Positions 15,666 to 24,040 of a stretch of 34,859 nucleotides of DNA are shown piece after piece. Source of the stretch: Myxococcus llanfairpwllgwyngyllgogerychwyrndrobwllllantysiliogogogochensis. Its GTDB lineage: Bacteria > Myxococcota > Myxococcia > Myxococcales > Myxococcaceae. Each line of letters begins with the position of its first letter. Within the stretch, counting starts at the first letter, position 1. The notes beneath the pieces are model-generated. The model did not search any database, was not told the DNA's origin, and saw nothing but the letters and a program-made list of their open reading frames with translations. The stretch is taken from NCBI RefSeq assembly GCF_006636215.1, contig NZ_VIFM01000108.1:1-34859 (forward strand), read 5' to 3'. The translations under genes were made by a program, and so were the position numbers.

Positions 15666-16220
15666 ATGAAGAAAAGCCTCCTGTTGGTCCCCCTGCTGCT
15701 GAGCGTCGCGGCGTGCCGCCACGTCGAAACGGTTCCTTCGACCCAGCAGATTCAGCGCAGCGCGCCCGAAGGGGCGCTCGTCCGCGTCATCCTGCGGGAC
15801 AGGACGAATCCCGACCGCGCCACCCTCTTCACCGTCGACGTGAGCCGCAACGAAATCGTCAGCCAGACGAACCACGTGCCCGCCTCGTCCCGAAGCGCGC
15901 TGGATGCGCCCGCGTCCGAGGAAGGCGCCCCCACGTCGTCGATGCAGCAGGCCCCGCCCCCCGCGCCGAAGAATGTCGGCACCGTCGAGGTGCTCACCGA
16001 CTGCAAGCCCAAGGACGAGAAGGAGGGGTGTCTGAACCTGGCGGACCTGACCGACGGTGACCCGGGTGGCGTGTCGGGCGGCGGCGGCGACCCCACCGGC
16101 CACCAGAGCCTCAAGGCGAAGGTGCTGCGACTGGCGGGCCTGGCCTTCTGGTCCACCCGGCATGTCGGCATTCCCACCGTGACGTCAGTCCCGCGCGTCG
16201 ACGGGCCCGCCCAGCGGTAG
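15666..16220 (+). CDS. Small lipoprotein of unknown function
   Basis: The 184-residue product begins MKKSLLLVPLLLSVAAC, a signal peptide with a proper lipobox and the lipidated Cys17. Residue 18 is Arg rather than Asp, so outer-membrane sorting is plausible under the usual rule, although sorting in myxobacteria is less simple. The first part (about residues 35-62) looks beta-rich (RVILRDRTNPDRATLFTVDV); the middle is a Pro/Ser/Ala-rich linker; a Cys pair (residues 115 and 124 approximately) follows; the end is Gly-rich then hydrophobic. I recognise no family. It lies 33 bases after the ZAS-TPR-CHAT gene and is probably co-transcribed. Its low-complexity linker makes it a conceivable partner or substrate of that protease, but nothing in the sequence proves it. 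Confidence 0.8.
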   Translation: MKKSLLLVPLLLSVAACRHVETVPSTQQIQRSAPEGALVRVILRDRTNPDRATLFTVDVSRNEIVSQTNHVPASSRSALDAPASEEGAPTSSMQQAPPPAPKNVGTVEVLTDCKPKDEKEGCLNLADLTDGDPGGVSGGGGDPTGHQSLKAKVLRLAGLAFWSTRHVGIPTVTSVPRVDGPAQR

Positions 16221-16286
16221 TCCCGAGCACCACGGCACCCGGAGGCTCCGGCACCGCGAGGAAGCGGCGCCGGGGCCTTCGTCGTT

Positions 16287-19200
16287 TCAGGGGCCCTTGC
16301 CGCCCGCGTCCACGGTGGGCGACAGCCCTGCGAGCGTCTCCACGTAGGACGTGGCCACTCGCAGGAAACGCGCGCCCCGGACACCGGTGAGGTACTGGCG
16401 CTTCATCGCGCGCGTGGCGCCCACGTAGAACATGGCGCGGCGGATGCGTTCGTTCTCCCGGGCGTTGCGCTCCCTGGCGCCCGCCATCCAGTTCTCCACG
16501 GTGTCCAGCGCATCCAGGCCCGCGAAGAAGACGATGGGGCACTCGTGGCCCTTGCAGGAGAACACGGTGGTGGCGCGCACGTGGTCCACACCACTCACCC
16601 GGAAGTCCGTCACGTCGCGGCCACCCTTGCCGCCGTAGGCATGCGCGGGTACTCCCGCGCGGTTGAGCGCCTCCGTGTACTGGGACGGCATGACGGGCGC
16701 GACGACGAGGATGTCACCGGGATGGACGCCCTCCTCGCGAATGAGGCGGGCCACTTCCTTCGCCACCTGACGGGCCTCGCTGGCGCCGGAGGCAAAGCCG
16801 CGCACCTGGGGCAGCACACCGCCGCGCTCGGTGGACTGCACGCGGTACAGGCCCTCCAGCGTCTCCTCGGGCAGCCACAGGAGTCCCTCGCGGGCCAGCT
16901 CTCCCGCCTTCATGTACTCGCGCATGCCGGGGTCGCTGGTGGCGTGCTGGCGCAGCGGGTCCAGCACCACGTTGAAGGCGACGTCGAGGATGTCGCGGGT
17001 GGCGCGGAAGGTCTCCTTGAGGACGCGGGTGCGGCCCCGGAACGACAGCCCCTCCGGGAGCTGCTCCTTGAGGGAGTCGATGGGCACCTGGCCGTAGACG
17101 TTCTGCGAGTCATCCATGAACAACTGGAGACAGCGCACCTCTCGTCCGTCCGCCAGCGTGTGCGGGAGCACCAGCGCGTGGAGCATGGCCAGCGCGCGAG
17201 CATCCATGTCCTGCGCCTCGTCCACGAAGACGCCGTCGAAGGACGCGGGCTCCACGCGGCGCAGCGCCCCCACGTGCTTCACCATCACCCGGGCTCGCAG
17301 CTCGCGTGCGCGCACCCGGCCGGCGCGCTGGATGATTGCCTCCATCAGCAGCTTGTCCACCAGCGGCGCGAGCGCGCGGTTGAAGAAGGACACGAGCACC
17401 CGCGTGTCCTCGTGCTCCAGCAGGTAGCGCGCCACCCAATGGGCCAGGACAAAGGTCTTGCCGCTGCCGGCCACGCCGCGCACCAGGTGGTGGCCGTCGT
17501 CGAAGCGCCGCTCGAAGAGGGATACCTGCTCCTGGGTGAAGAGGGGCCGCGTGGGGCGCGAGCCTTCGATTTCACCGCCCAGCGTGGCCGGTGCGCTCGG
17601 TGGAGGTGGGGGTGGAGGTTGCTGGGGCTGCTGCGGCATGGGCAGCGGCTCCAGGCGGAGCGGCGTGCCAGGGTGGACCTTCAGGCGCGGCAGCAGCGAC
17701 AAGAAGCGCTGGGGAATGGTGGCGCCCCGGGCCTCGTCGCGGGAGGCGAGCACCAGCAGGTAGTCGCGCGCGCGGCTGGCGGCCACGTTGAGCATGGGCA
17801 CCAGCGTGTGGGGAGGAAAGGGACGGCCTCCGGCCACGGTGTCCACCAGCACGACGTCGTACTGGGTGCCCTGTTGGCGGTGGATGGTGGACGCGCTGAA
17901 GGCGTCACCGCGAAACCCGGCGGACGTGCCCAGTCTGCGCAGGAGCGCGGCCTGGGCGCGATAGGGCGTGACACACAGGACGCTGAGGCCCGCGCGCACG
18001 GCCTCACGGGCGAGCGACACGGCCAGCTCGGCGGACAGCTCTCGCTGGTAGCCAGAGCCTGTCTCACCCCGGCCGTGGGTGAGGCGCTTCGGATCTCGGC
18101 TGAGGCCGTCGAGCACCACCCAACCGGCGCGCGTGGCGGCGAACGCGGGCACGGGCGGGGCCTTCTGCGCGCGGGCCTTGACGATGTCACCGTCCTCCAG
18201 CGCGCCGCCGTAGCAGAAGTGGCTCACGACGCGGGCGATGTCCGGGTGCATGCGGTGCTGGGTGCGCAGCAGCAGGACGTCCGCCCGCGCGGCGTCCTTC
18301 ACGGCATCCTCCAGATGGGACAGGCCGCTGGCGCGCAGCCACTTCTGGGTGCCGCGTCCGGCGCCCTCGGCGGCGCGAGACACGGGGCCAATCTGCTTGG
18401 GGTCTCCGGCGAGCGTCACGCGCTCGGCCAGGGGCGCCATCAGCGCGGTGGCGGCGCGAGTCACCATGCCGGCCTCGTCGACCACGAGTCGCGCGAAGGT
18501 GCTCTTGCCTTCCAGCTCCGACACCAGACGCAGGGCGCGGTGCACGGTGAGGACCATGAGCGGGCAGTCGCCCTTCTCCGCTTCCTTGAGCGTGGGGTCC
18601 TTCATCTTCCCGCGCAGGCCGCGCAGCTCCGCCTGGAGCTTGGCGAGTTCGTGCGCGGGGCCGCCTCGGACACGTTGGAGGTACAGCTCGCGCTCGCGCT
18701 CCTCGATGCTCGCGCGCAGCTTGCCGCCCTTGGTGTCCTCGAGCGTGACGGTGGGAAGCTTCGCCAGCGCGTCACTGGCGCCGGTGCCACCCCGGAAGAT
18801 GCTGCGCGCCAGGGGGCGCAGGGGGATGGGCTCGCGCTCCAGGAGCGCGCTGACGCGAAGGACCAGTTCGTCCGCGGCGCGATTGGTGGGAGCGACGGCG
18901 AGGATGCGCTCCCCGGGGAAGGCGCGCAGGGCGCGGGCGATGAGGTCCGCGATGGCCGTCGTCTTGCCGGTGCCGGGAGGGCCCCAGATGCAGCCCCAGG
19001 GCTGGGCCCACAGGCGGTCGGCGGGCATCAACTCCGCGTGCTGGGGGCGAACCTCCGTGGCGGGCTCTTCGCCGCTGGCGCGACGCAGGGCCTGGGTGAG
19101 CGCGGGCTGTCGCTCCTCGTAGGCCGAGGCGGCCGTGCAGAGCGCCTCCGCGAAGTCATAGGGCCGGTAGCACCAGCGCTCGGCGGAGAGGGCGCGGCGG

Positions 19201-19883
19201 TCCACGTCGTCGCCGTGCTCGGGAGCGGCGAAGACTCGGCCGGACTCGAAGTCGAGGTGGACGACGTCGCCGCCGAAGACGCACTCCTCGCCCAGGAAGC
19301 CGAGCAGGGAGCCACCGGACCAGTCCGGGTCGGCGGCGGGCACGGGGACCAGGGAGATGACGCTCGGCCCCTGGAGGCTGACCTGACGGACGTCTTGCAG
19401 CAGCTTCGCGCGGTACTGGCTGCGCTCGGAGAGGAGCGCGTCGCTCAGGTCATCGGGGAGGTAGGCGGGAGGGCGCCAGGCCTCGCGGCGTTTTCCGGTC
19501 GCCACGGCGGCCTGCATGGCCTCGCGCTCGGACGTGGTGACGTCGGTGGGCGCGGCCACGTCGCGGGCGGGCGGCTCATCGGGTGTCGAGGACTCGGCGA
19601 GAGGCGCGGCGGGCTTCGGGCTCCGGCCTTTCGAGCGGGAAAGGGCCAGCAACGGATTGGGCGACCGGGGGATGTCCTCCGTCGGGTCCAGGACGGAGGC
19701 GGGAGTCGAGGATACGTCGTCGGTCGGGTCCGCGTGTGGGAGCTGTCGCGTAGACGCACTGGAACGCGAGGACGGTGGCGGGACGGGAGCATCGTCGTAC
19801 TCGACGTGAAGCTCTCGGACGGAGTCTCCCTCTTGCGGCGCGGGGCGCCCTTCGGAGACTTCGTTGTGCGTCCGGTGCGTCAT
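16287..19883 (-). CDS. Tandem superfamily 1 helicase protein (Upf1-like plus UvrD-like)
   Basis: A 1198-residue protein with two complete SF1 motors. Residues 1-130 are polar and disordered. The first motor is Upf1/Dna2-like (SF1B): Walker A GPPGTGKTT (301-309), motif II DEAG (469-472), motif III GDPKQIGPV, motif IV QHRMHPDI (542-549), VTPYRAQ, and motif VI NVAASRARD. A Gln/Pro linker with seven prolines in a row (about 750-762) follows. The second motor is UvrD/Rep-like (SF1A): GVAGSGKT (803-810), DEAQD (888-892), ETFRAT (957-962), TTVFSCKGHE and VGATRA (1154-1159). All ATPase residues look intact in both. It probably acts on DNA or RNA ends or in repair or defence; no nuclease domain is evident. 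The ATG at 19883 was preferred to a GTG at 19967, but the disordered N-terminus makes this uncertain. Confidence 0.93.
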   Translation of the reverse strand: MTHRTHNEVSEGRPAPQEGDSVRELHVEYDDAPVPPPSSRSSASTRQLPHADPTDDVSSTPASVLDPTEDIPRSPNPLLALSRSKGRSPKPAAPLAESSTPDEPPARDVAAPTDVTTSEREAMQAAVATGKRREAWRPPAYLPDDLSDALLSERSQYRAKLLQDVRQVSLQGPSVISLVPVPAADPDWSGGSLLGFLGEECVFGGDVVHLDFESGRVFAAPEHGDDVDRRALSAERWCYRPYDFAEALCTAASAYEERQPALTQALRRASGEEPATEVRPQHAELMPADRLWAQPWGCIWGPPGTGKTTAIADLIARALRAFPGERILAVAPTNRAADELVLRVSALLEREPIPLRPLARSIFRGGTGASDALAKLPTVTLEDTKGGKLRASIEERERELYLQRVRGGPAHELAKLQAELRGLRGKMKDPTLKEAEKGDCPLMVLTVHRALRLVSELEGKSTFARLVVDEAGMVTRAATALMAPLAERVTLAGDPKQIGPVSRAAEGAGRGTQKWLRASGLSHLEDAVKDAARADVLLLRTQHRMHPDIARVVSHFCYGGALEDGDIVKARAQKAPPVPAFAATRAGWVVLDGLSRDPKRLTHGRGETGSGYQRELSAELAVSLAREAVRAGLSVLCVTPYRAQAALLRRLGTSAGFRGDAFSASTIHRQQGTQYDVVLVDTVAGGRPFPPHTLVPMLNVAASRARDYLLVLASRDEARGATIPQRFLSLLPRLKVHPGTPLRLEPLPMPQQPQQPPPPPPPSAPATLGGEIEGSRPTRPLFTQEQVSLFERRFDDGHHLVRGVAGSGKTFVLAHWVARYLLEHEDTRVLVSFFNRALAPLVDKLLMEAIIQRAGRVRARELRARVMVKHVGALRRVEPASFDGVFVDEAQDMDARALAMLHALVLPHTLADGREVRCLQLFMDDSQNVYGQVPIDSLKEQLPEGLSFRGRTRVLKETFRATRDILDVAFNVVLDPLRQHATSDPGMREYMKAGELAREGLLWLPEETLEGLYRVQSTERGGVLPQVRGFASGASEARQVAKEVARLIREEGVHPGDILVVAPVMPSQYTEALNRAGVPAHAYGGKGGRDVTDFRVSGVDHVRATTVFSCKGHECPIVFFAGLDALDTVENWMAGARERNARENERIRRAMFYVGATRAMKRQYLTGVRGARFLRVATSYVETLAGLSPTVDAGGKGP

Positions 19884-19985
19884 GGCGGCGGGCCCGGGCC
19901 CCTCGGGCCGAGCCGGGTACGGGCGCGCGAAGGTAGGGGAGGCATGGATCCACGTCAACGCGCCCACGCCCCCACATCCCTGGTG

Positions 19986-21008
19986 TCAGTCGAGGAAGCG
20001 CCGCCACCAGCGACGGACTTCCTCCTCGGAGTACGCCGGTTCGGAGTCATACCCCCTCCAGACCGTTGCATGCCCCGGAAGGAACTTCTCCATCCAGGGA
20101 TCCAGGACTCGCGCCAGCTCACGGTAGGCGGGGAGGTTGTCTCCGCGAGAGAGGTCTCCGGCTTCGGGCCACGCACCGAGCGTCACCACGGCGGTCCCCG
20201 AAGTGCCCACATCTTGAACGGTGGTTCCTGGTGAATGGAGTCGGGCTCGCAAGCTCGCTTGCCCCCCCAGGGACTCGAGCAGCGAGGGGCCCAGGAAATT
20301 CAGCCAGTGGACGCCATCGACCCGGTCGCCCAAGTGCCAGTGAGTCAGGACTCCGGGCACATCCACTCCGGGGTAGCGGGCGAGTTCCTCCTTCAGTCGG
20401 GGAAGGGCATGCCAGCGGGCCGTATGGAGAGCCAGCGCAAGCCCCGCATGGCCGGATGAGAGTGGCAATCCAGAGGCCATCTCCATGGCCAGTTCTCGCA
20501 CGTGCCCGGGGCCATGGGCCTCGACGTACTCGGAGGGAAGCGTGGCAGTCAGGAGACTGGCGCCTGTCCTGGAAGGCTCTCGAGAGGGAAGGCGCGCCTG
20601 ATACCAGAACAGATACCCGTTGTCGTCAGACTGGTCTCCGCCAGTCAGGAGCACAGAGCGGTCTGTTTGTGTCTTGGACATCTGCCGGTAGAACAGATCG
20701 GTCTCGGGGACGTCTTCGAAAAACCACCTCGTAGGGCTCGGACGTAGCGAGGCCCGAACCATTTCCCATTCCTCGGAATTGAGGCGAATGGCTTCACCAT
20801 CCTCCCATGACTGGGTCAGTCCTTCGGGGCCATCCCCCACGGCTCGCCGATAGACTCCGAGAGCATGTTCGATACCAGCAGCGAGTTCCTGATGGTCATG
20901 TGGCATGTAATACACGATGCGCAGCACATCCCGAACCACCAGTCGCTCGCCATCAGGACGGTTGGCGAAACGGCGGATGCGAGGGAAGCGCTCACTCTGG
21001 GCTGACAT
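19986..21008 (-). CDS. DUF3396 (TsiV-like) immunity protein
   Basis: This 340-residue protein without signal peptide resembles the DUF3396 family, which includes immunity proteins against VRR-NUC-type nuclease effectors and is expanded in myxobacteria. Recognisable stretches are the YVEAHGPGHVRELAMEMAS helix, LSSGHAGLAL, the THWHLGDRVDGVHWLNFLG core and the PGTTVQDVG / VVTLGAWPEAGD region near the end. The ATG at 21008 has GGGG upstream; a TTG at 21020 is less likely. It overlaps the end of the upstream nuclease-like gene by 17 bases, so the pair is co-translated. I infer that it binds and blocks that neighbour in the cytoplasm. Its DNA is visibly richer in A and T than the flanking genes, consistent with horizontal transfer or fast diversification. 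Confidence 0.85.
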   Translation of the reverse strand: MSAQSERFPRIRRFANRPDGERLVVRDVLRIVYYMPHDHQELAAGIEHALGVYRRAVGDGPEGLTQSWEDGEAIRLNSEEWEMVRASLRPSPTRWFFEDVPETDLFYRQMSKTQTDRSVLLTGGDQSDDNGYLFWYQARLPSREPSRTGASLLTATLPSEYVEAHGPGHVRELAMEMASGLPLSSGHAGLALALHTARWHALPRLKEELARYPGVDVPGVLTHWHLGDRVDGVHWLNFLGPSLLESLGGQASLRARLHSPGTTVQDVGTSGTAVVTLGAWPEAGDLSRGDNLPAYRELARVLDPWMEKFLPGHATVWRGYDSEPAYSEEEVRRWWRRFLD

Positions 21009-21795
21009 GGCTGACCCCAAGTTGAGGTGTGACGATCGACGGAGAACAAGGCCGACCTAGTTTTTCGTACTGTCTCAATTGCTTCAGGACGTCGGTGTTG
21101 TCGAGCGGATTGCTCTTGCTGGCAGTCGTGCACGGAAACTTGAAGTCGTAGACGCACTGGACCCGGTTGGGGTCTTTAGAGAAGTGGACGACGATGTCTG
21201 GCTTGAGCGACTTCGCCCAAACCTGGGTGAGGGCATACCGTCCCGTCCTCGGGTCGGGCCCGTATCGCGGCTCCACGGAGATGTTGTCGGGGAAGAGCCG
21301 CACCAGCTCTCGCCTCACGCACGCAAAAGCCACCTCGTGCTTCAGTCTTCCCAACTCCATGCGGCGCCTGACCTTATTGCCCTTTTCATCGTATCCGACC
21401 ACGCGTTCGCACTCCGCATCATCGGGCCTCTTCCCAAGCCCGTACTCGCGTTCATTGACCTCTTGATTCGCCTCCTTCGCACACTGGACCAGGAGGTGCT
21501 CCACGCGCGCCAGCTCGGCGGACTCCAGCACTCGAAACGCTGCACCGACAGCCCGAGCCACCCCCACCACACGCGGGAGCGTGGGCATGATGGCCTCACT
21601 CCCACGTTGCGTGTAGCAGGCGGGGTTCTTCCCACAAGCGTTCGTGGCTGAATCCACGGTCTGCTCGTAACGAGCGGGAGTCCCCGGACTCGACCCACCC
21701 GGCGCCGTCGTCGCACATGACACCGGCAGCAGAAACCCCAGGACCCACCACCTCACCACCGCCAGGAAGCCCATCTGCTTTGACAGCATAATCAT
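20992..21795 (-). CDS. Predicted PD-(D/E)XK nuclease toxin with export signal
   Basis: The 267-residue product has an N-terminal hydrophobic segment (residues 8-26) ending at Cys27 in LPVSC, so it may be exported or lipidated, although Pro at -3 is unusual. Two close Cys residues (54 and 60) and a helical middle follow. The C-terminal 120 residues look like a restriction-endonuclease fold: a helix with Glu154, then KPDIVV (Asp200), the strand VYDFKF (Asp217-x-Lys219), and a later helix LRQYEKLG with a glutamine, as in the VRR-NUC group. These are the metal-binding and catalytic residues expected of a PD-(D/E)XK nuclease. The DUF3396 gene overlapping its 3' end supports a toxin/immunity pair. 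A ribosome-like GGAGG lies 16 bases before the ATG at 21795, so one of the next Met codons might also serve. The nuclease call is by motif only. Confidence 0.8.
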   Translation of the reverse strand: MIMLSKQMGFLAVVRWWVLGFLLPVSCATTAPGGSSPGTPARYEQTVDSATNACGKNPACYTQRGSEAIMPTLPRVVGVARAVGAAFRVLESAELARVEHLLVQCAKEANQEVNEREYGLGKRPDDAECERVVGYDEKGNKVRRRMELGRLKHEVAFACVRRELVRLFPDNISVEPRYGPDPRTGRYALTQVWAKSLKPDIVVHFSKDPNRVQCVYDFKFPCTTASKSNPLDNTDVLKQLRQYEKLGRPCSPSIVTPQLGVSHVSPE

Positions 21796-21880
21796 GAATT
21801 ACAGGATACTGCCTCCAGGGCCCCTCAGGCCGGCCAGTCGCCCACGGGCCAGGAAGGCGAGGTGGGCACGAGGCCCTCTT

Positions 21881-21930
21881 GGGTGTACACCCCCGCTCCC
21901 GCCCTGTTTGCTTCGTGGCGCGGGGGGTGT
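21881..21930. promoter_or_regulatory. Palindrome plus half-site, possible operator
   Basis: The 172-base divergent space between the toxin gene and the YgiQ gene holds a perfect 12-bp palindrome, GGGTGTACACCC (21881-21892). A second GGGTGT half-site lies at 21925-21930. ACACCCCC (21887-21894) can also pair with GGGGGTGT (21923-21930) as an 8-bp stem with a long loop. It may bind a dimeric regulator of either gene, or form a leader hairpin for the YgiQ transcript. No known box is recognised. Confidence 0.4.
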
Positions 21931-21967
21931 TTAGGAGAGATGCCCCCGAAGCAGCCGCCCCATCGCC

Positions 21968-23977
21968 ATGGCCCTTCCGACTCGCTACGCCCATCCCTTC
22001 CTGCCCATCACCCGTGCCGACATGCAGGCGCGTGGCTGGGAGCAGTGCGACATCATCATCGTGACGGGAGACGCGTACGTGGACCACCCGGCCTTCGGCC
22101 CGGTGCTCATCGCCCGCTTCCTGGAGGGCCGAGGCTTCAAGGTGGGCATCATCCCCCAGCCTGACTGGCACTCGGCCGAGCCCTTCAAGGCCCTGGGGCC
22201 TCCGCGCATGTTCTTCGGGGTCGCCGCCGGCAACCTCGACTCCATGCTCAACCGGCTCACGGCGCAGAAGAAGAACCGCTCCGAGGACCAGTACAGCCCC
22301 GGCGGCCGCACCAACTGCCGCCCGGACCGCGCCACCATCGTCTACGCCCAGCGCTGCCGCGAGGCCTACCCCGACGTCCCCATCGTCCTCGGCGGCATCG
22401 AGGCCAGCCTCCGCCGCATCGCCCACTTCGACTACTGGAGCGAGAAGGTCCGCCGCTCCATCCTCTTCGATGCCAAGGCCGACCTGCTCGTCTTCGGCAT
22501 GGGCGAGCGCCCCATCATGGAAGTCGCCGACCGCATGAGGAACGGCGAGCGCATCGAGGACATCCGCGACGTGCGCGGCACCGCGTACCTCATCAGCGAC
22601 GAGCAGATGCGCGTCCACGAGGCCGACCCGGCCAAACGCGCCGCGGACCGCAAGACGGTCGTCCTGCCGCCCTACGAGTCCGTCGTCACCGACAAGCAGG
22701 CCTTCGCGGTGATGAGCCGCGACTTCCAGATGGAGACCAACCCGGGCAACGCGCGCCCCCTCGCGCAGCGCCACGGCAACCGCGCCATCTTCATGAACGC
22801 GCCCGCGCTCCCGCTGGAGGACGGCGTGGGCAACCCCGCCACCGGTGAGAAGACCGTGGCGATGGACGAGCTGTACGACCTGCCCTTCAACCGCGTCCCC
22901 CACCCCCTCTACAAGAACGAGGGCATCCCCGCGTACGAGACGGTGAAGCACTCCATCGTCCTCATGCGCGGCTGCTTCGGCGGCTGCACCTTCTGCTCGA
23001 TTACCGAACACGAAGGCCGCGTCATCCAGAGCCGCTCCGCGGAGAGCGTGCTGCGCGAGGTCCGCGCGCTGCGACGCATGGGCGACTTCCGAGGCACCAT
23101 CACCGACCTCGGCGGCCCCACCGCCAACATGTACAAGCTCAAGTGCAAGAGCGAGGACATCGAGAAGCGCTGCCGCAAGCTTTCCTGCGTGCATCCGGGC
23201 GTGTGCGAGAACCTCCAGACGGACCACGGCCCGCTCATCAGCCTGATGAAGGACGTGCGCGAGGAGGAAGGCGTCAAGCATGTCTTCATCGCCAGCGGCG
23301 TCCGCTACGACCTGGCCGAGCGCTCGCCGGAGTACGTGAAGGAGCTGGCGGCACACCACGTGGGCGGACAGCTCTCCGTCGCGCCCGAGCATGTCTCGCC
23401 GCGCGTGCTGGAGAAGATGAAGAAGCCCGGCATCGAAAGCTTCGAGCGCTTCCAGGCCATGTTCGCCTGCGCCAGCGAAGAGGCCGGCAAGGAGCAGTAC
23501 GACATCCCCTACTTCATCAGCGGCCACCCCGGCTCCACACTGGAAGACATGGTGGACCTGGCGCTGTGGCTGAAGAAGAACGGGAAGCGGCCTCGTCAGG
23601 TGCAGGATTTCATCCCCACCCCCATGGCCATGGCCACCGCCATGTACTTCACCGGCATCGACCCGCTGAAGATGGAGCCCGTCTACACGGCCCAGGGTCT
23701 GCGCGAGAAGCGGCTGCAGAAGGCGCTTTTGCTCTACTGGAACCCGGAGCACTGGCCGCTGGCGCGCGAGGCGCTGAGGCAGGCAGGCCGCTCGGACCTC
23801 ATCGGCCGGGGCCCGCAGGCGCTCGTCCCTCCGGAGACGCCCGCCGAGGCCGCTCGACGTCAGCGCACCGAGGGACGCGACGCGGACGACGCACCGCGCG
23901 ACACGCAGGCCCCCTCCGCGCAGCCCCGTCCCAGCGGTTCCCGAGGCCCGGGACGCCAGGGCTCGCGACCGCGCTGA
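21968..23977 (+). CDS. YgiQ-family radical SAM protein
   Basis: The 669-residue protein opens with the YgiQ-type N-terminal domain (CDIIIVTGDAYVDHPAFGPV near residue 27), a cobalamin-binding-like fold without an obvious DxHxxG motif. The radical SAM core holds the [4Fe-4S] cluster cysteines Cys336-x3-Cys340-x2-Cys343 in RGCFGGCTFC. Further conserved stretches are DLGGPTANMY, VSPRVLEKM and FISGHPGS. The C-terminal 60 residues are Arg/Pro/Gly-rich and probably disordered. It should reductively cleave S-adenosylmethionine to start a radical reaction; the physiological reaction of YgiQ proteins is not established as far as I know. Length is in the usual range for the family. It stands alone on this strand, divergent from the toxin/immunity genes. 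Confidence 0.95.
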   Translation: MALPTRYAHPFLPITRADMQARGWEQCDIIIVTGDAYVDHPAFGPVLIARFLEGRGFKVGIIPQPDWHSAEPFKALGPPRMFFGVAAGNLDSMLNRLTAQKKNRSEDQYSPGGRTNCRPDRATIVYAQRCREAYPDVPIVLGGIEASLRRIAHFDYWSEKVRRSILFDAKADLLVFGMGERPIMEVADRMRNGERIEDIRDVRGTAYLISDEQMRVHEADPAKRAADRKTVVLPPYESVVTDKQAFAVMSRDFQMETNPGNARPLAQRHGNRAIFMNAPALPLEDGVGNPATGEKTVAMDELYDLPFNRVPHPLYKNEGIPAYETVKHSIVLMRGCFGGCTFCSITEHEGRVIQSRSAESVLREVRALRRMGDFRGTITDLGGPTANMYKLKCKSEDIEKRCRKLSCVHPGVCENLQTDHGPLISLMKDVREEEGVKHVFIASGVRYDLAERSPEYVKELAAHHVGGQLSVAPEHVSPRVLEKMKKPGIESFERFQAMFACASEEAGKEQYDIPYFISGHPGSTLEDMVDLALWLKKNGKRPRQVQDFIPTPMAMATAMYFTGIDPLKMEPVYTAQGLREKRLQKALLLYWNPEHWPLAREALRQAGRSDLIGRGPQALVPPETPAEAARRQRTEGRDADDAPRDTQAPSAQPRPSGSRGPGRQGSRPR

Positions 23978-24040
23978 GGAAAGTGACAGGGATTGCGCGG
24001 GGCTTTGAATAAACCGCGCGGCGTTGCGTCGGGGGGCCAC

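Noticed and set aside
13119..16163. Open frame of about 1000 codons on the minus strand across the CHAT gene
   Set aside because: It is an antisense by-product of GC-rich codon usage: the plus-strand protein has recognisable ZAS, TPR and CHAT motifs, while the antisense translation is Arg/Gly/Ala-rich with no motif.
16239..16251. CCGGAG-G-CTCCGG palindrome between convergent genes
   Set aside because: The loop is a single base, so a stable hairpin would need a shorter stem; it is too weak to call a terminator.
16545..20234. Open frame of about 1200 codons on the plus strand across the helicase gene
   Set aside because: Same cause; all helicase motifs are on the minus strand.
23995..24019. 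GCGCGG/CCGCGC inverted repeat after the YgiQ gene
   Set aside because: A six-base GC stem with a 13-base loop is expected often by chance in this DNA, and there is no further support.
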